A stretch of DNA of 34,700 nucleotides from a virus. Location of the stretch: positions 1 to 34,700 of IMG/VR virus record IMGVR_UViG_3300047355_000180, one strand, 5' to 3'. Position numbers and translations under genes: made by a program. The stretch's first letter is position 1. Each line of letters starts with the position of its first letter. The notes under the pieces are model-generated. The model made no database searches. It saw nothing but the letters and a program-made list of their open reading frames with translations, and was not told the DNA's origin. Positions 20,353-28,882 of the stretch are shown here, in pieces.

Positions 20353-22575
20353 CTATTGCCTACTCTTATAATTAAGATAACCATTTAAATCTTCAATTTC
20401 ATTATTTAAAAACAAATCATATGCTTCTTTTGTATCTAGTTTGCTGTAAGTGCCGCTACTATCAGAGTAACCTGGTATTCCCGCTGCTGTATTATGCTCA
20501 TGGAATTGTCCTAAGAATTGTATTTTAGCTATTTCTTCTCTGAGTGTTTCTGCTGACATTTTTACATTTAATTTATTTATAGTCTTAGCCATAATTTCTG
20601 TTTCATAATTTGATATTGAACCAGCACCTTTTAATATATCAACATATGCTTTTTTCGCTTTATTATCATTTATAAAATCATATATAGTTTTTATTTTTTT
20701 GTAACTATCATCATTAGCGCCAATAACATCTCTTCTTATTTGATTATCTAATATTCCAGATTGTCCAAATAATTTATTTAGTTGATCATCGCTGTAGTTT
20801 AATAACTCATTAAAATCTTTGTTATTTGTAAAATTTGTTTGCCTTATTGAAGATAAATTTTCTACACGTTCACCTGCTTCTTTACCTTGGGTTTCCTGAT
20901 GTTTCTCGTACATATTTTTATCCATCATTATGGTTATACCACCACCCATATCTACAGCTTTTGGAAAACCGCCAACACTATCGCTATTGTCTATTGCAGT
21001 GTATCCTGGTATAGTTTGGAAACTACCATCTGGTGTTGGGCCACCATACACTACTTCTCCTTTTTCATTTCTGTAATTACCAAATTGACTTTCTATAGCT
21101 TGCTTATCTAATCTTTGTTGCTTTATTGCATCTTGTGTATATGCCATATATTTTGAGAAATTATCTTCTGGCTGTGATGGATTACCATATCTGTCTGCCA
21201 TAATACTGCCTAGCAACCCTGCAAGATAACGTAAATTATTAGGTTTTTGTTTTTCACTATTAGGATCTACAAGATTACCATTAATGTCACGATAAACAGT
21301 TGTTGGCTCTCCTAATAAATTACGTGCTCTATCAAGTCCTGCTGTTTCGTTTTGGTCAAATGCAAAATCATCTTGTATAAAAGGTACTTTAACAGCGTTA
21401 CTCATATCCTGTAATATGCCTACACCTGTTGGCATGTCAGTATCACTAACACTATTACTTTGTTTACTACTGTTATATAGGGCTAAAACTTCTTCTTGTG
21501 TAAGTCCTTTTTCGTGTACAAATTCTTCACCATCTATTGTAGAGCTGTCAGTAGCAGTTTTATCTTTAAAACGATTACGCGCAGATATTGAGTTGCCTGG
21601 AATACCAAACCCACTTTGTGTGTAACTTTGTGCTACATCAGCATTTTGTTGCGGTTGTACTTGTTGCGGTATAAAACCTTTTTCTGCATTTAACATATCA
21701 TTTTTTTTATAGTTAAATTCTTGGTCAACATCTTGTGCGCGTTTTAATACATCTGCTTCTTGTTTTGTTAATGGTTCTTTAGGAAAAAGAGGTATGACTG
21801 TGGGTCTATCGCTAACTTCACCTTCTTTGTATTGTTTACTTAAATTTTGTCTTTTTATGCTGCCTTCTCTGTAATTATTTCTCATCATATCAATTGCACT
21901 TGGAGGACTGACAGGAATATCTTTTACTGTTAGTTCTGGCACTATATTATTGCTGTCGTCTTGTGCAGGTCTATCTAGTGGTGGAAACATTTTTTCAAAT
22001 GCTTCTTCATCAAAATCTTCGTAACTACCATCTTCTTTTATGTTAATTACAAAATCAGGACTTTTAGCTTTAGCATCGTTATAATTGTTTATATAACGAC
22101 CATATAAATTTAATTGTTGTGCTGGTGTCATTTTACTAATTTCATCAGTTGTTGTACCTAAATTTTTTGCAGTAGATTCTATAAATTGAAACAAACCTGT
22201 TGCACTTGAATCTGGATTTTTTGCAACTGGATTGTAACTACTTTCGCCTGATATTATTTGATATATATCTTTTTTATTTATATTTGGATTTTTGTTTAAA
22301 ATATTGTTTAACTCTGATTGAAAATTTGGGTCTGCCAAAAAAGGATAATCTGTTTCTACAGTTTCCATATCAACTTCCCGTTTAGCGTAATATTCATTTA
22401 TACCTTTTTTTGTTACATTACCACTATCGTCTGTCCAACCTGGATTTAACTGTGCTTGCGGTGAATCAGGCCCATATAATATTTCTTCATCTGACTTTTT
22501 TCTGTATGCTGGCGCACCCTGTAATATACCTAAAGGATTACCTCTGATTGCAAACATATTTGTTAGTGGTGACAT
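20353..22575 (-). CDS. Ejection protein with lytic transglycosylase domain
   Basis: 740 aa. Residues about 82-165 form an SLT/lysozyme-like domain: the ISGESSYNP motif with catalytic E111, then SSATGLFQFIESTAKNLGTT and PAQQLNLYGRYI. These are the hallmark E-S and GLxQF motifs. The rest (170-740) is long, charged and Q/N/D-rich without known domains, suitable for an extended protein packed in the head. In T7-like phages such a protein cuts peptidoglycan locally so the DNA channel can cross the cell wall. AAAAGAGAAAATT precedes the ATG. Confidence 0.8.
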   Translation of the reverse strand: MSPLTNMFAIRGNPLGILQGAPAYRKKSDEEILYGPDSPQAQLNPGWTDDSGNVTKKGINEYYAKREVDMETVETDYPFLADPNFQSELNNILNKNPNINKKDIYQIISGESSYNPVAKNPDSSATGLFQFIESTAKNLGTTTDEISKMTPAQQLNLYGRYINNYNDAKAKSPDFVINIKEDGSYEDFDEEAFEKMFPPLDRPAQDDSNNIVPELTVKDIPVSPPSAIDMMRNNYREGSIKRQNLSKQYKEGEVSDRPTVIPLFPKEPLTKQEADVLKRAQDVDQEFNYKKNDMLNAEKGFIPQQVQPQQNADVAQSYTQSGFGIPGNSISARNRFKDKTATDSSTIDGEEFVHEKGLTQEEVLALYNSSKQSNSVSDTDMPTGVGILQDMSNAVKVPFIQDDFAFDQNETAGLDRARNLLGEPTTVYRDINGNLVDPNSEKQKPNNLRYLAGLLGSIMADRYGNPSQPEDNFSKYMAYTQDAIKQQRLDKQAIESQFGNYRNEKGEVVYGGPTPDGSFQTIPGYTAIDNSDSVGGFPKAVDMGGGITIMMDKNMYEKHQETQGKEAGERVENLSSIRQTNFTNNKDFNELLNYSDDQLNKLFGQSGILDNQIRRDVIGANDDSYKKIKTIYDFINDNKAKKAYVDILKGAGSISNYETEIMAKTINKLNVKMSAETLREEIAKIQFLGQFHEHNTAAGIPGYSDSSGTYSKLDTKEAYDLFLNNEIEDLNGYLNYKSRQ

Positions 22576-22599
22576 AATTTTCTCTTTTATTATTAAATT

Positions 22600-23559
22600 T
22601 TATTTATTTAACATGCTGCCAATTAATGTACCTGCAAACGGATTTGCTGGCCCCATAGCAAGACCTAACAATCCTTTACCTATCATACTGCCAGCACCAC
22701 CGCTTTTAGATGTTGTTTCATTTGAAACAGAATCTGTATATTTAGGTGTAGCACCAAGTATGCCTCCCTCTATACCTGCTCTTCTGTAATAATCATCATA
22801 TTGCCTCATAGCTTCTTGATATTGTGCATCTAATTGTGCTTGGTCTAAACCGCGTTGTGTTTGCCCATATTGATTTTCTATTCCGTATGCCCTGTAATCT
22901 GCATCAGATAATTGTCCTGCCATATTACCAACTTGTGCTGCACCGCGTAAACGTAAATCTGCACCACGCAAACCAGCAGCTTGATTGTATGAGTCAGCCT
23001 GTAATTGCCTAGCAGCATCTGCTTGCAATCTAGCCGCTGCATCTTCATAACCTTGACTTCGTAATTGACCTATAGTTTTTGCAGTAATGTCAGCGTAATT
23101 ACGTTCATTTTCAGCTTGTTGTATTGCTTGTCTGGAGCCACCAAATGCAGCAGATTTAGCAGCTTGTGCATCTATATTTTCAGCACTTCCCATTTGTTTA
23201 CGTTCTATGTCACTAACTGTATTGTCAATAACTTGTTGTATATATGGATTCATATATCCAGATATGTCCATATCAGTAAAATTTTGTGTTTGTATTTGGT
23301 CTGGCGTATATTGCGCACCTTGTTGTGCCATTTCTAAACCTTGCTCCATAATACCACGATTGCTAACATTGTTTGACATATAATTAGACAATGCTTCTGT
23401 TTCCATGTCACTCATGCCAGCAACACGTTCACCTGTATATGGCGTGTATGCTTGTTCACCAAATGCTCTTGCATTTGATGCAGCAGTATTAATCATATTT
23501 TGTGTAAATGGATCTACTGTTTCATTTCTTTTTGTTTCTTTTTTTGTTTTACTGCCCAT
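22600..23559 (-). CDS. Putative internal virion protein, glutamine/alanine-rich
   Basis: 319 aa from ATG 23559 (MGSKTKKETKRN). A GGAGG lies just before it, inside a longer frame that starts at 23571, so the shorter start is preferred; it overlaps the upstream TAA (TAATG). The central part is a long helical, Q/A/R-rich region (SGYMNPYIQQVIDNTVSDIE, AQAAKSAAFGGSRQAIQQAE, AARLQADAARQLQADSYNQA). The C-terminus is glycine-rich and hydrophobic (GKGLLGLAMGPANPFAGTLI), possibly membrane-active. Proteins with the MNPYIQ...AFGGSRQA pattern are frequent in marine podoviruses next to the ejection genes. Confidence 0.65.
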   Translation of the reverse strand: MGSKTKKETKRNETVDPFTQNMINTAASNARAFGEQAYTPYTGERVAGMSDMETEALSNYMSNNVSNRGIMEQGLEMAQQGAQYTPDQIQTQNFTDMDISGYMNPYIQQVIDNTVSDIERKQMGSAENIDAQAAKSAAFGGSRQAIQQAENERNYADITAKTIGQLRSQGYEDAAARLQADAARQLQADSYNQAAGLRGADLRLRGAAQVGNMAGQLSDADYRAYGIENQYGQTQRGLDQAQLDAQYQEAMRQYDDYYRRAGIEGGILGATPKYTDSVSNETTSKSGGAGSMIGKGLLGLAMGPANPFAGTLIGSMLNK

Positions 23560-23930
23560 TACGGCCTCCATATTAAAGTTTTGCCATCTACAACAAAACC
23601 TAGTTTTTTTAATAATCTATTCCAGCCCTTACGATGCCCAAATGTTTCAATGTAACTACCACCTAAATCGTTTACATATTTTTTTGCGGCATCTACTAAA
23701 AGATAAAAGTCTTTTAAGTCTCCACCATATAGCCAAACATTTAATCCAACAGTGCCATCAGATTTGTTAGCTATTTCTGTTATTGCAGCGCTGTTATTAG
23801 CTGGCCAATATTGCGCTTCTTTGTTTATAACAGCCTCTTTAACTTCTTCATATGTATGCTCATGCCCTGAACGTGCTAAAGCGTTGATAATTTGTATTTT
23901 ATGATTATCTATGTTTACAATGCTGTCCAA
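23559..23930 (-). CDS. GNAT-like protein in the tail/ejection region
   Basis: 123 aa. No ATG is available in the frame; TTG at 23930 with GGAG about nine bases before it is the best start. The pattern of an N-terminal helix-strand, AQYWPANNSAAITEI, VWLYGGDLKDFYLL, then AAKKYVNDLGGSYIETFGHR, KGWNRLLKKLGF is that of shortened GNAT-fold proteins common in podovirus late operons. The acetyl-CoA loop (Q/R-x-x-G-x-G/A) is not preserved, so acetyltransferase activity is doubtful and a structural role is as likely. Overlaps both neighbours. Confidence 0.6.
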   Translation of the reverse strand: MDSIVNIDNHKIQIINALARSGHEHTYEEVKEAVINKEAQYWPANNSAAITEIANKSDGTVGLNVWLYGGDLKDFYLLVDAAKKYVNDLGGSYIETFGHRKGWNRLLKKLGFVVDGKTLIWRP

Positions 23931-24124
23931 GACAATACTCCAGAATTATCAATACTTGCACTGTAACGTGTTCCGTTAGGGCTTGTCAGTATTAATCTAT
24001 TATTTGCGTTTATATTTATATCTTCATTAATTTTACGTGTTTGCGTCATTTCATATGTAATATTACGACGTGTTTCTATTTCATTTACTGCATCATATGT
24101 TGGCGTAGCATCAGGTAGTCTCAT
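23915..24124 (-). CDS. Small tail-associated protein, unknown
   Basis: 69 aa, MRLPDATPTY to SGVLSWTAL. The C-terminal half (NANNRLILTSPNGTRYSASI) is strand-rich. The start overlaps the stop of the propeller-like gene (ATGA), and its end overlaps the GNAT-like gene by 16 bases. Position suggests a minor virion component. No family recognised. Confidence 0.65.
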   Translation of the reverse strand: MRLPDATPTYDAVNEIETRRNITYEMTQTRKINEDININANNRLILTSPNGTRYSASIDNSGVLSWTAL

Positions 24125-25623
24125 CGTTTACTCCCTGGTTTAACTTCAATGCGCGGTATACCAAGTCGCCAATTAGTTGACGCAGCACCTATTGCTTTAA
24201 CAAGCATTTGTCTGCCATGCACTCTTATTGGTACAGGCTGTCTAGTTGCTGTGTAGGGGCCAAAACTACGCTCTGTGCCATTAGGATACATTTTAGTTTT
24301 AAATGTCATGCTAACGTCGCCCTGTGCGCTTTCATCAGGATATAAAAACGTAAGATTAGAGCTATTTTCACCCGTACCTAATTCTACAGGCCCATGCTCA
24401 ATAAAACTAATTGCACCATCATGGTTATAACCTACTTCATGGTCATAAACATAACCATAAGCATCTACAGCTATTGGATATGGCAATGGCGCTTTGTCTG
24501 TCGCACATAATCTTGATAAAGTGCCTTTGTTCCAATGTCTTTCTCTGTAGTCATAAACCACATATTTGTCATTTTCAGTGCTATCAGCACTAGGGTAAAA
24601 CCACCAAACCTCACCAAATGATGCGTTATGCCAAGCAGTAACTTTACTAATTTGCGCTCTGTTAATATCTTTAAACACTGCATCATGTACGTCACACGCT
24701 ATAGGTTGGCTGTAACCTGTATAAACATAAAAGTTTTCGTGTGACATCCAATATGCTGCGCCATCAGCCGTTGTCACCGCACCAGCAGATACTAAGCCGC
24801 CACCAGCGTTATCTTGCGGAAATCCATAAACTAATGGCGGCCCTAAATAAACAACGCGCCATACATCTTTGTCTGTAAATATAAGGCTGCCACCTTTTAC
24901 ATTAACAGCATTTAATATTGTTCCTGCTGTTTGTAAGCTAAAGTTACCAGCCTGGTTGTTAGCTGCAGCTGTCCATTGGTTTCTATCTTCTTGGTCTGAC
25001 CAAGCAACATCTCTTGGCACTCCTGCTGCGCCTAAACACATTACAATACGTTCTGGCGTTACTAATACGCATTTATTGCTTATTGGTGCATTAGTTACTT
25101 GTGTAGCTACTACGTTAGTATTTAAGTTCCATTCGTACAGTTTTCCATCATCAGGCAATACACCTAACAATATTTCACCAAACGTATCTAACGACCAAAT
25201 ACTTGCTGGTAATAATGTAGTATATGCTTCTGGATTACTTTGCCCAAACGGGCCTTCTCCAAAACCGCCACTACCATACCCTGCGCCTGTTGTAGCATCT
25301 GCCCTACCAACCGTTAAACCTGTAGGTGTTATATCGCTTAATACTCCACTAATTGTCATGGCGTACAAATTGCTATGCGTACCTATTGCAGACCACGCTT
25401 GACTACTGTTATCACGCCAACTTATTATACGTCGTGCTTTGCCTGTAACTGTTGCGTAACTATTAGTTGCTTCTGTATATTCAGTTCTTTTTCTCCAGCC
25501 ACCTATTGGCCCTAATGCACCAAACTGCCATCGCACTAAATTAGCATCAAAATTACGGCCTTTAGACTGATATTCTGTGCCGTTACTATATACGCCTGGC
25601 GGTATGTTTAATGGTACTAACAT
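24121..25623 (-). CDS. Tail hub/nozzle protein, probable beta-propeller
   Basis: 500 aa, beginning MLVPLNIPPGVYSNGTEYQS. This opening, followed by a W-containing GPIGGWRKR, is typical of a protein found in many environmental podoviruses directly after the head-tail adaptor region. The body has regularly spaced strands and SLDTFGEILLG, RIVMCLGAAG, GSLIFTDKDVW and AYWMSHENFYVYTG segments that look like blades of a propeller, as in P22 gp10-type and podovirus nozzle proteins. Probably closes the portal channel and connects tail parts. The start overlaps the Ig-like gene's stop (TAATG). Confidence 0.65.
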   Translation of the reverse strand: MLVPLNIPPGVYSNGTEYQSKGRNFDANLVRWQFGALGPIGGWRKRTEYTEATNSYATVTGKARRIISWRDNSSQAWSAIGTHSNLYAMTISGVLSDITPTGLTVGRADATTGAGYGSGGFGEGPFGQSNPEAYTTLLPASIWSLDTFGEILLGVLPDDGKLYEWNLNTNVVATQVTNAPISNKCVLVTPERIVMCLGAAGVPRDVAWSDQEDRNQWTAAANNQAGNFSLQTAGTILNAVNVKGGSLIFTDKDVWRVVYLGPPLVYGFPQDNAGGGLVSAGAVTTADGAAYWMSHENFYVYTGYSQPIACDVHDAVFKDINRAQISKVTAWHNASFGEVWWFYPSADSTENDKYVVYDYRERHWNKGTLSRLCATDKAPLPYPIAVDAYGYVYDHEVGYNHDGAISFIEHGPVELGTGENSSNLTFLYPDESAQGDVSMTFKTKMYPNGTERSFGPYTATRQPVPIRVHGRQMLVKAIGAASTNWRLGIPRIEVKPGSKR

Positions 25624-26087
25624 TAACTAAAACTCACTGTAACTGTATCTGAATTAATTACGTTGTTATCTGCATCTGTTACTTGGCATCTGTATACAGC
25701 GTTACCACCTGACAATGCGTAATTAAAACCAAATCTTGTAGCGTACTGCGTAGGGAGTTGTGGAAATAAATTTATGCTACTTACAGTGCCAGATATATAA
25801 AACCATTGATATGTAAATGGCGCTTTACCGCCTGTAACAGTTACCGCTGTATAACCTGTGCCGGGGCTACTTGTAACGCCTGTGTAACTACCTAAAGATG
25901 AGTTGTATGATGTAGATCCAGACAATGTTGTTTGTGTTAATGTAGCTTCAAATGCAGTAGAAACAACTTCCCATGCACTACCAGTCCATCTTTTCACACC
26001 ACTGTTAGGTTCTACCCACGCACTACCATTGTAATACTTAGCTGTTGCGTCTGCAAATGCAGTGCCGTTATACGTTTTTATTGCCAT
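25623..26087 (-). CDS. Ig-like virion protein
   Basis: 154 aa. The first 40 residues contain short repeats (YNGTAF, YYNGSAWVEP, RWTGSAWEVV), typical of phage attachment or coat modules. Residues about 55-154 are strand-rich and look like an immunoglobulin-type fold (GKAPFTYQWFYISG, YRCQVTDADNNVINSDTVTV), with a C in the expected F-strand position. Such domains decorate virions and may bind cell-surface sugars. It lies between the short fibre-like protein and the hub protein, overlapping both by the TAATG arrangement. Confidence 0.7.
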   Translation of the reverse strand: MAIKTYNGTAFADATAKYYNGSAWVEPNSGVKRWTGSAWEVVSTAFEATLTQTTLSGSTSYNSSLGSYTGVTSSPGTGYTAVTVTGGKAPFTYQWFYISGTVSSINLFPQLPTQYATRFGFNYALSGGNAVYRCQVTDADNNVINSDTVTVSFS

Positions 26088-26680
26088 TATGCCGTTGTAT
26101 CAAACCAAATGTCGTCTGTTAATGGGCTTGTAGGCGCTGTATTGCCTACAGTTATTGTTCTGCCATTACCACTTGCGTGTGCTACTTTACTATCTAATGC
26201 AGCTTGTAAGCCGTTTGTTTGTGCTATTGACAATGTGTTATCTGCTATTGTGCCAACACCTGTATCAAGTGTAAAATTACCTGTTCCGTCAAACGCTACG
26301 CTACCTGTAACAACGCCTGTTAATGTAACTGTTCTTGCAGTAGACCATTTATCTGCTGACGTTGCATTACCTGTTAATACAGCATCAGTGCCATCTGTGC
26401 CAGATTCAAGTATTTTGCTTGTACCATTACTTGCAAATACATCACCCGTAACATCACCTGTCAGTCCACCAACAAATGTTGGGCCTGTTATTGTACCTGT
26501 AAATGTGGGGTCAGCTAATGGTGCTTTTAATGCAACAGAATCAGCTACGCTCTTAATTACAGCATCAATACCTAGCGTGCCTGTTGTTGATCCTAAGTTG
26601 TCGTTCCAAGTGCCACCCCAAGTGTCTACACCACCTCCTGGCGTAATCATTGTCCATCCATAATTAGTTGTTGTTGCCAT
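26087..26680 (-). CDS. Short fibre-like or fibre adaptor protein
   Basis: 197 aa. It begins MATTTNYGWTMITPGGGVDT followed by WGGTWNDN, the usual start of phage tail-fibre and baseplate-attached proteins. Strand repeats follow (DPTFTGTITGPTFVGGLTGD; VTLTGVVTGSVAFDGTGNFT), then a short C-terminal tag with DDIWFDT. No chaperone domain. It shares the GDVTGD and LTGNATSA repeat style with long fibres and could be a side fibre, or the anchor to which the 1321-aa fibre binds. Confidence 0.7.
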   Translation of the reverse strand: MATTTNYGWTMITPGGGVDTWGGTWNDNLGSTTGTLGIDAVIKSVADSVALKAPLADPTFTGTITGPTFVGGLTGDVTGDVFASNGTSKILESGTDGTDAVLTGNATSADKWSTARTVTLTGVVTGSVAFDGTGNFTLDTGVGTIADNTLSIAQTNGLQAALDSKVAHASGNGRTITVGNTAPTSPLTDDIWFDTTA

Positions 26681-26681
26681 G

Positions 26682-27293
26682 TTAATAGTATCCTGCGGTT
26701 GCGTTTATCATCTGTGGTTTAGTACCTGACATTCTGCGCTTGTCTTGGTCATTTAATGCTTTTATAGCATCTTCAAACAACGCACCCCATACAGGCAATC
26801 TACTGTCATCATTTAAAAATGGTGCAGCGTGTAATAATGTACCATACAAGTATATTTGTGGTGATTTATTTAATAACCAATTTGTATCTACATCATTTAC
26901 TAATGGTGTTACTTCAGCTAAATATCTCATTATGCCAATAGTAGAATCCGGGGGAAATGGGTAAAATAATAATTTAGTGCCTTGTATAGAATAAAATTTA
27001 GGTATACCTGAGTCAGCGCCAATGCCATCCAATGAGTTATGCGGTACATACTGCAATGGATATTCAGAGTTTTTCATCTGTATATTACGCATTTCTAAAA
27101 AGTTTGTAGGAAGTGTTGTTTGGCCTACGTTTATAGTAAACTCAGTATATTCTTCCATTTCAGATACATTAACTTTGCGGTTAACGCTTTCTTCGTTCAT
27201 TTTAATAAAATTAGGTATTTGTGCAGTCAAATCATCACGATTTAACGTATCACTTATAACTGTTTTTAACTCGCCTAGATTTGCAAATGCCAT
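26682..27293 (-). CDS. Head-tail adaptor protein (SU10-adaptor-like)
   Basis: 203 aa, mainly helical at both ends: LGELKTVISDTLNRDDL, IPNFIKMNEESVNRKVNV, then a strand section (ITLP-type INVGQTTLPTNFLEMRNI, GTKLLFYPFPPDSTIG), and a C-terminal helix (WGALFEDAIKALNDQDKR). This matches the adaptor that sits below the portal ring in SU10/P22-like podoviruses. It follows the small head genes, as expected for a connector component. Twelve copies would bind the portal in related phages. Confidence 0.75.
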   Translation of the reverse strand: MAFANLGELKTVISDTLNRDDLTAQIPNFIKMNEESVNRKVNVSEMEEYTEFTINVGQTTLPTNFLEMRNIQMKNSEYPLQYVPHNSLDGIGADSGIPKFYSIQGTKLLFYPFPPDSTIGIMRYLAEVTPLVNDVDTNWLLNKSPQIYLYGTLLHAAPFLNDDSRLPVWGALFEDAIKALNDQDKRRMSGTKPQMINATAGYY

Positions 27294-27295
27294 AT

Positions 27296-27625
27296 CTACA
27301 CCTTAAATTGTGCTACACGTAATGCTTGAAATTCATTACTGTTTAATTTTTCTACAACACGAGGCCAATGCTCTTTTTTATATATATCTAAGCCTTCTGT
27401 TGCTTTCCAATGCTCTATCAAGCCTAAAGGTATTGTTCCAACTTTAACTAAATCAGCTTTACCTAATGTGCCTTTTGCATCATATTGTTGTCGTTTATTT
27501 TCATCTAATATTTTAGTAAAATCTTGTTCTGTTTTTACATACATTTCATTAGTTAAACTATCTACTGCCAGGCTATGTTTAATCCCTGTAAGTGTATCTA
27601 TTGAAAATGGTTTAAAACTACTCAT
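27296..27625 (-). CDS. Small head/tail protein, unknown
   Basis: 109 aa, MSSFKPFSID to FQALRVAQFKV. The N-terminal half is strand-rich (HSLAVDSLTNEMYVKTEQDF), followed by a helical C-terminal half (HWKATEGLDIYKKEHWPRVV). Unusual lack of cysteine. Conserved position between the capsid and adaptor genes suggests a minor structural or assembly protein. No family recognised. Confidence 0.7.
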   Translation of the reverse strand: MSSFKPFSIDTLTGIKHSLAVDSLTNEMYVKTEQDFTKILDENKRQQYDAKGTLGKADLVKVGTIPLGLIEHWKATEGLDIYKKEHWPRVVEKLNSNEFQALRVAQFKV

Positions 27626-27626
27626 A

Positions 27627-27845
27627 TTAATCTCTTGCTACAACTAAATCGTTTTCTTCTAATAGTTTAGCTTGCGCTGCATTTGTTTTAAATATGTCGC
27701 CTTTTTTGTAACATATTTCACTGCTATCAGCATTTAATTTGCCTGTTCTTATTTGCGCTATACTGCCTTTTTTGGTGACAATGCACTCAATACCATCATC
27801 TTTTTGTATTTTAGCTTTAATCTTTGGTGCTTTTGCTTTTGGCAT
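27627..27845 (-). CDS. Small basic head-region protein
   Basis: 72 aa. The N-terminus is lysine/alanine-rich (MPKAKAPKIKAKIQ), followed by a compact strand-rich part (ECIVTKKGSIAQIRTG, ICYKKGDIFKTNAAQA) that could be a small barrel, perhaps a head decoration or minor head protein. TAGGAGATAAAT precedes the ATG. The gene starts 19 bases after the hairpin at 27864-27885. Confidence 0.65.
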   Translation of the reverse strand: MPKAKAPKIKAKIQKDDGIECIVTKKGSIAQIRTGKLNADSSEICYKKGDIFKTNAAQAKLLEENDLVVARD

Positions 27846-27863
27846 ATTTATCTCCTAATTGTA

Positions 27864-27885
27864 GGGGCTGGCAAATGCCAACCCC
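27864..27885 (-). promoter_or_regulatory. Stable hairpin just downstream of the major capsid gene
   Basis: GGGGCTGGCA-AA-TGCCAACCCC on the plus strand; as minus-strand RNA it is a 10-bp stem with one G-U pair. No T-tract follows, so it is unlikely to be a strong terminator. It may protect the capsid mRNA 3' end, be an RNase processing site, or be a leaky terminator reducing expression of downstream genes. Confidence 0.6.
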
Positions 27886-27901
27886 CATTCGTTACCTAAT
27901 A

Positions 27902-28861
27902 CTAGGTTAAGTCTGCGGCTACGCCTAGACCTTTTTCGTTTTTAACGATCAATGTCATATCACCAAGAATTTGACCTTTTTCGTTGTCACCAGTTTTGGA
28001 TAGTTCTTCATAACGTGGTGAACGTAATGTACCTAAAGTACACATAGATGGGTCTACAAATAGAGCATCGCGTGTTAGGCCATACTGTACTGGTATTACA
28101 GTTAATTCGCCGTGGTTAGACATATACACGTCTGCACCGCCAATTACTCTACCTTCTTGCCCAGCAGATACTTGGTATCTGTTAGCCGCTAATCCTGTAA
28201 ATCCAGAGAATATTGCTTTGTGAGCAGCACTCATATAGATTTGTGAGAATGTAGCGCCATTGTTAAATCCAGATTGGATTACGGCATCCATGATGTCTTT
28301 AGTAAAAGTACGCTGTGTACCATTTGTAGCAGCAGCACAATCTGTTCCGCTATATCCACCATTAGCACCATTTGTACCACGCGATACGTTTGAAGTTGCC
28401 CATGCTAATGCACCAGCAGCTTTACGACCAGTTGTACCTGATTCTTCAGATGAAGCAAAGTTACCAATAAAACGTGCTTCAAAGTCACGCTTTAGCTCGA
28501 TACCTTTAATAAGCTTTTGTCTAGCCATTTCTGACGCTACGCCAGCTGAGTCAACAGCTTCTTGTATGCCAGCGACAACTACGGCACGCTTTTTAGTTTG
28601 TACGCGATTAGCAACACGAGTTCTTGTGTTAGCTTCAAATGATGTAGTATCATCACCATCAACTTGTGCTGATGCAGCATCTGGTGCAGCTAATGTTTCT
28701 GTTTGCCACTCATGTCTTGTAGCTTTAACTTTTACGCCGCCGCCTTTGATGTTTGAGCAGAATGGTGTTTTCTCAGGAGCAACGCGCTCAATGAGGTTTG
28801 AGAGGTCTTCTCTGTTGCCAGCAACACCTGCTGGTACGATTGTGTTTGTTGGTGCAGCCAT
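27902..28861 (-). CDS. Major capsid protein (SU10/DUF5309-like)
   Basis: 319 aa. It begins MAAPTNTIVPAGVAGNREDL followed by SNLIERVAPEKTPF, the typical opening of the SU10-type major capsid family. Next is the WQTET...DDTTSFEANTRTRVANRVQ segment and the long spine-helix region (GVASEMARQKLIKGIELKRD, FEARFIGNF). QIYMSAAHKAIFSGF, then the late GADVYMSNHGELTVIPVQYG and ERVIVNEKGL-like VKNEKGLGVA, match HK97-fold capsid P and A domains. Strong AGGAGATATTAAG site. It builds the icosahedral shell around the scaffold encoded just upstream. Confidence 0.9.
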   Translation of the reverse strand: MAAPTNTIVPAGVAGNREDLSNLIERVAPEKTPFCSNIKGGGVKVKATRHEWQTETLAAPDAASAQVDGDDTTSFEANTRTRVANRVQTKKRAVVVAGIQEAVDSAGVASEMARQKLIKGIELKRDFEARFIGNFASSEESGTTGRKAAGALAWATSNVSRGTNGANGGYSGTDCAAATNGTQRTFTKDIMDAVIQSGFNNGATFSQIYMSAAHKAIFSGFTGLAANRYQVSAGQEGRVIGGADVYMSNHGELTVIPVQYGLTRDALFVDPSMCTLGTLRSPRYEELSKTGDNEKGQILGDMTLIVKNEKGLGVAADLT

Positions 28862-28882
28862 CTTAATATCTCCTGTTGATAG

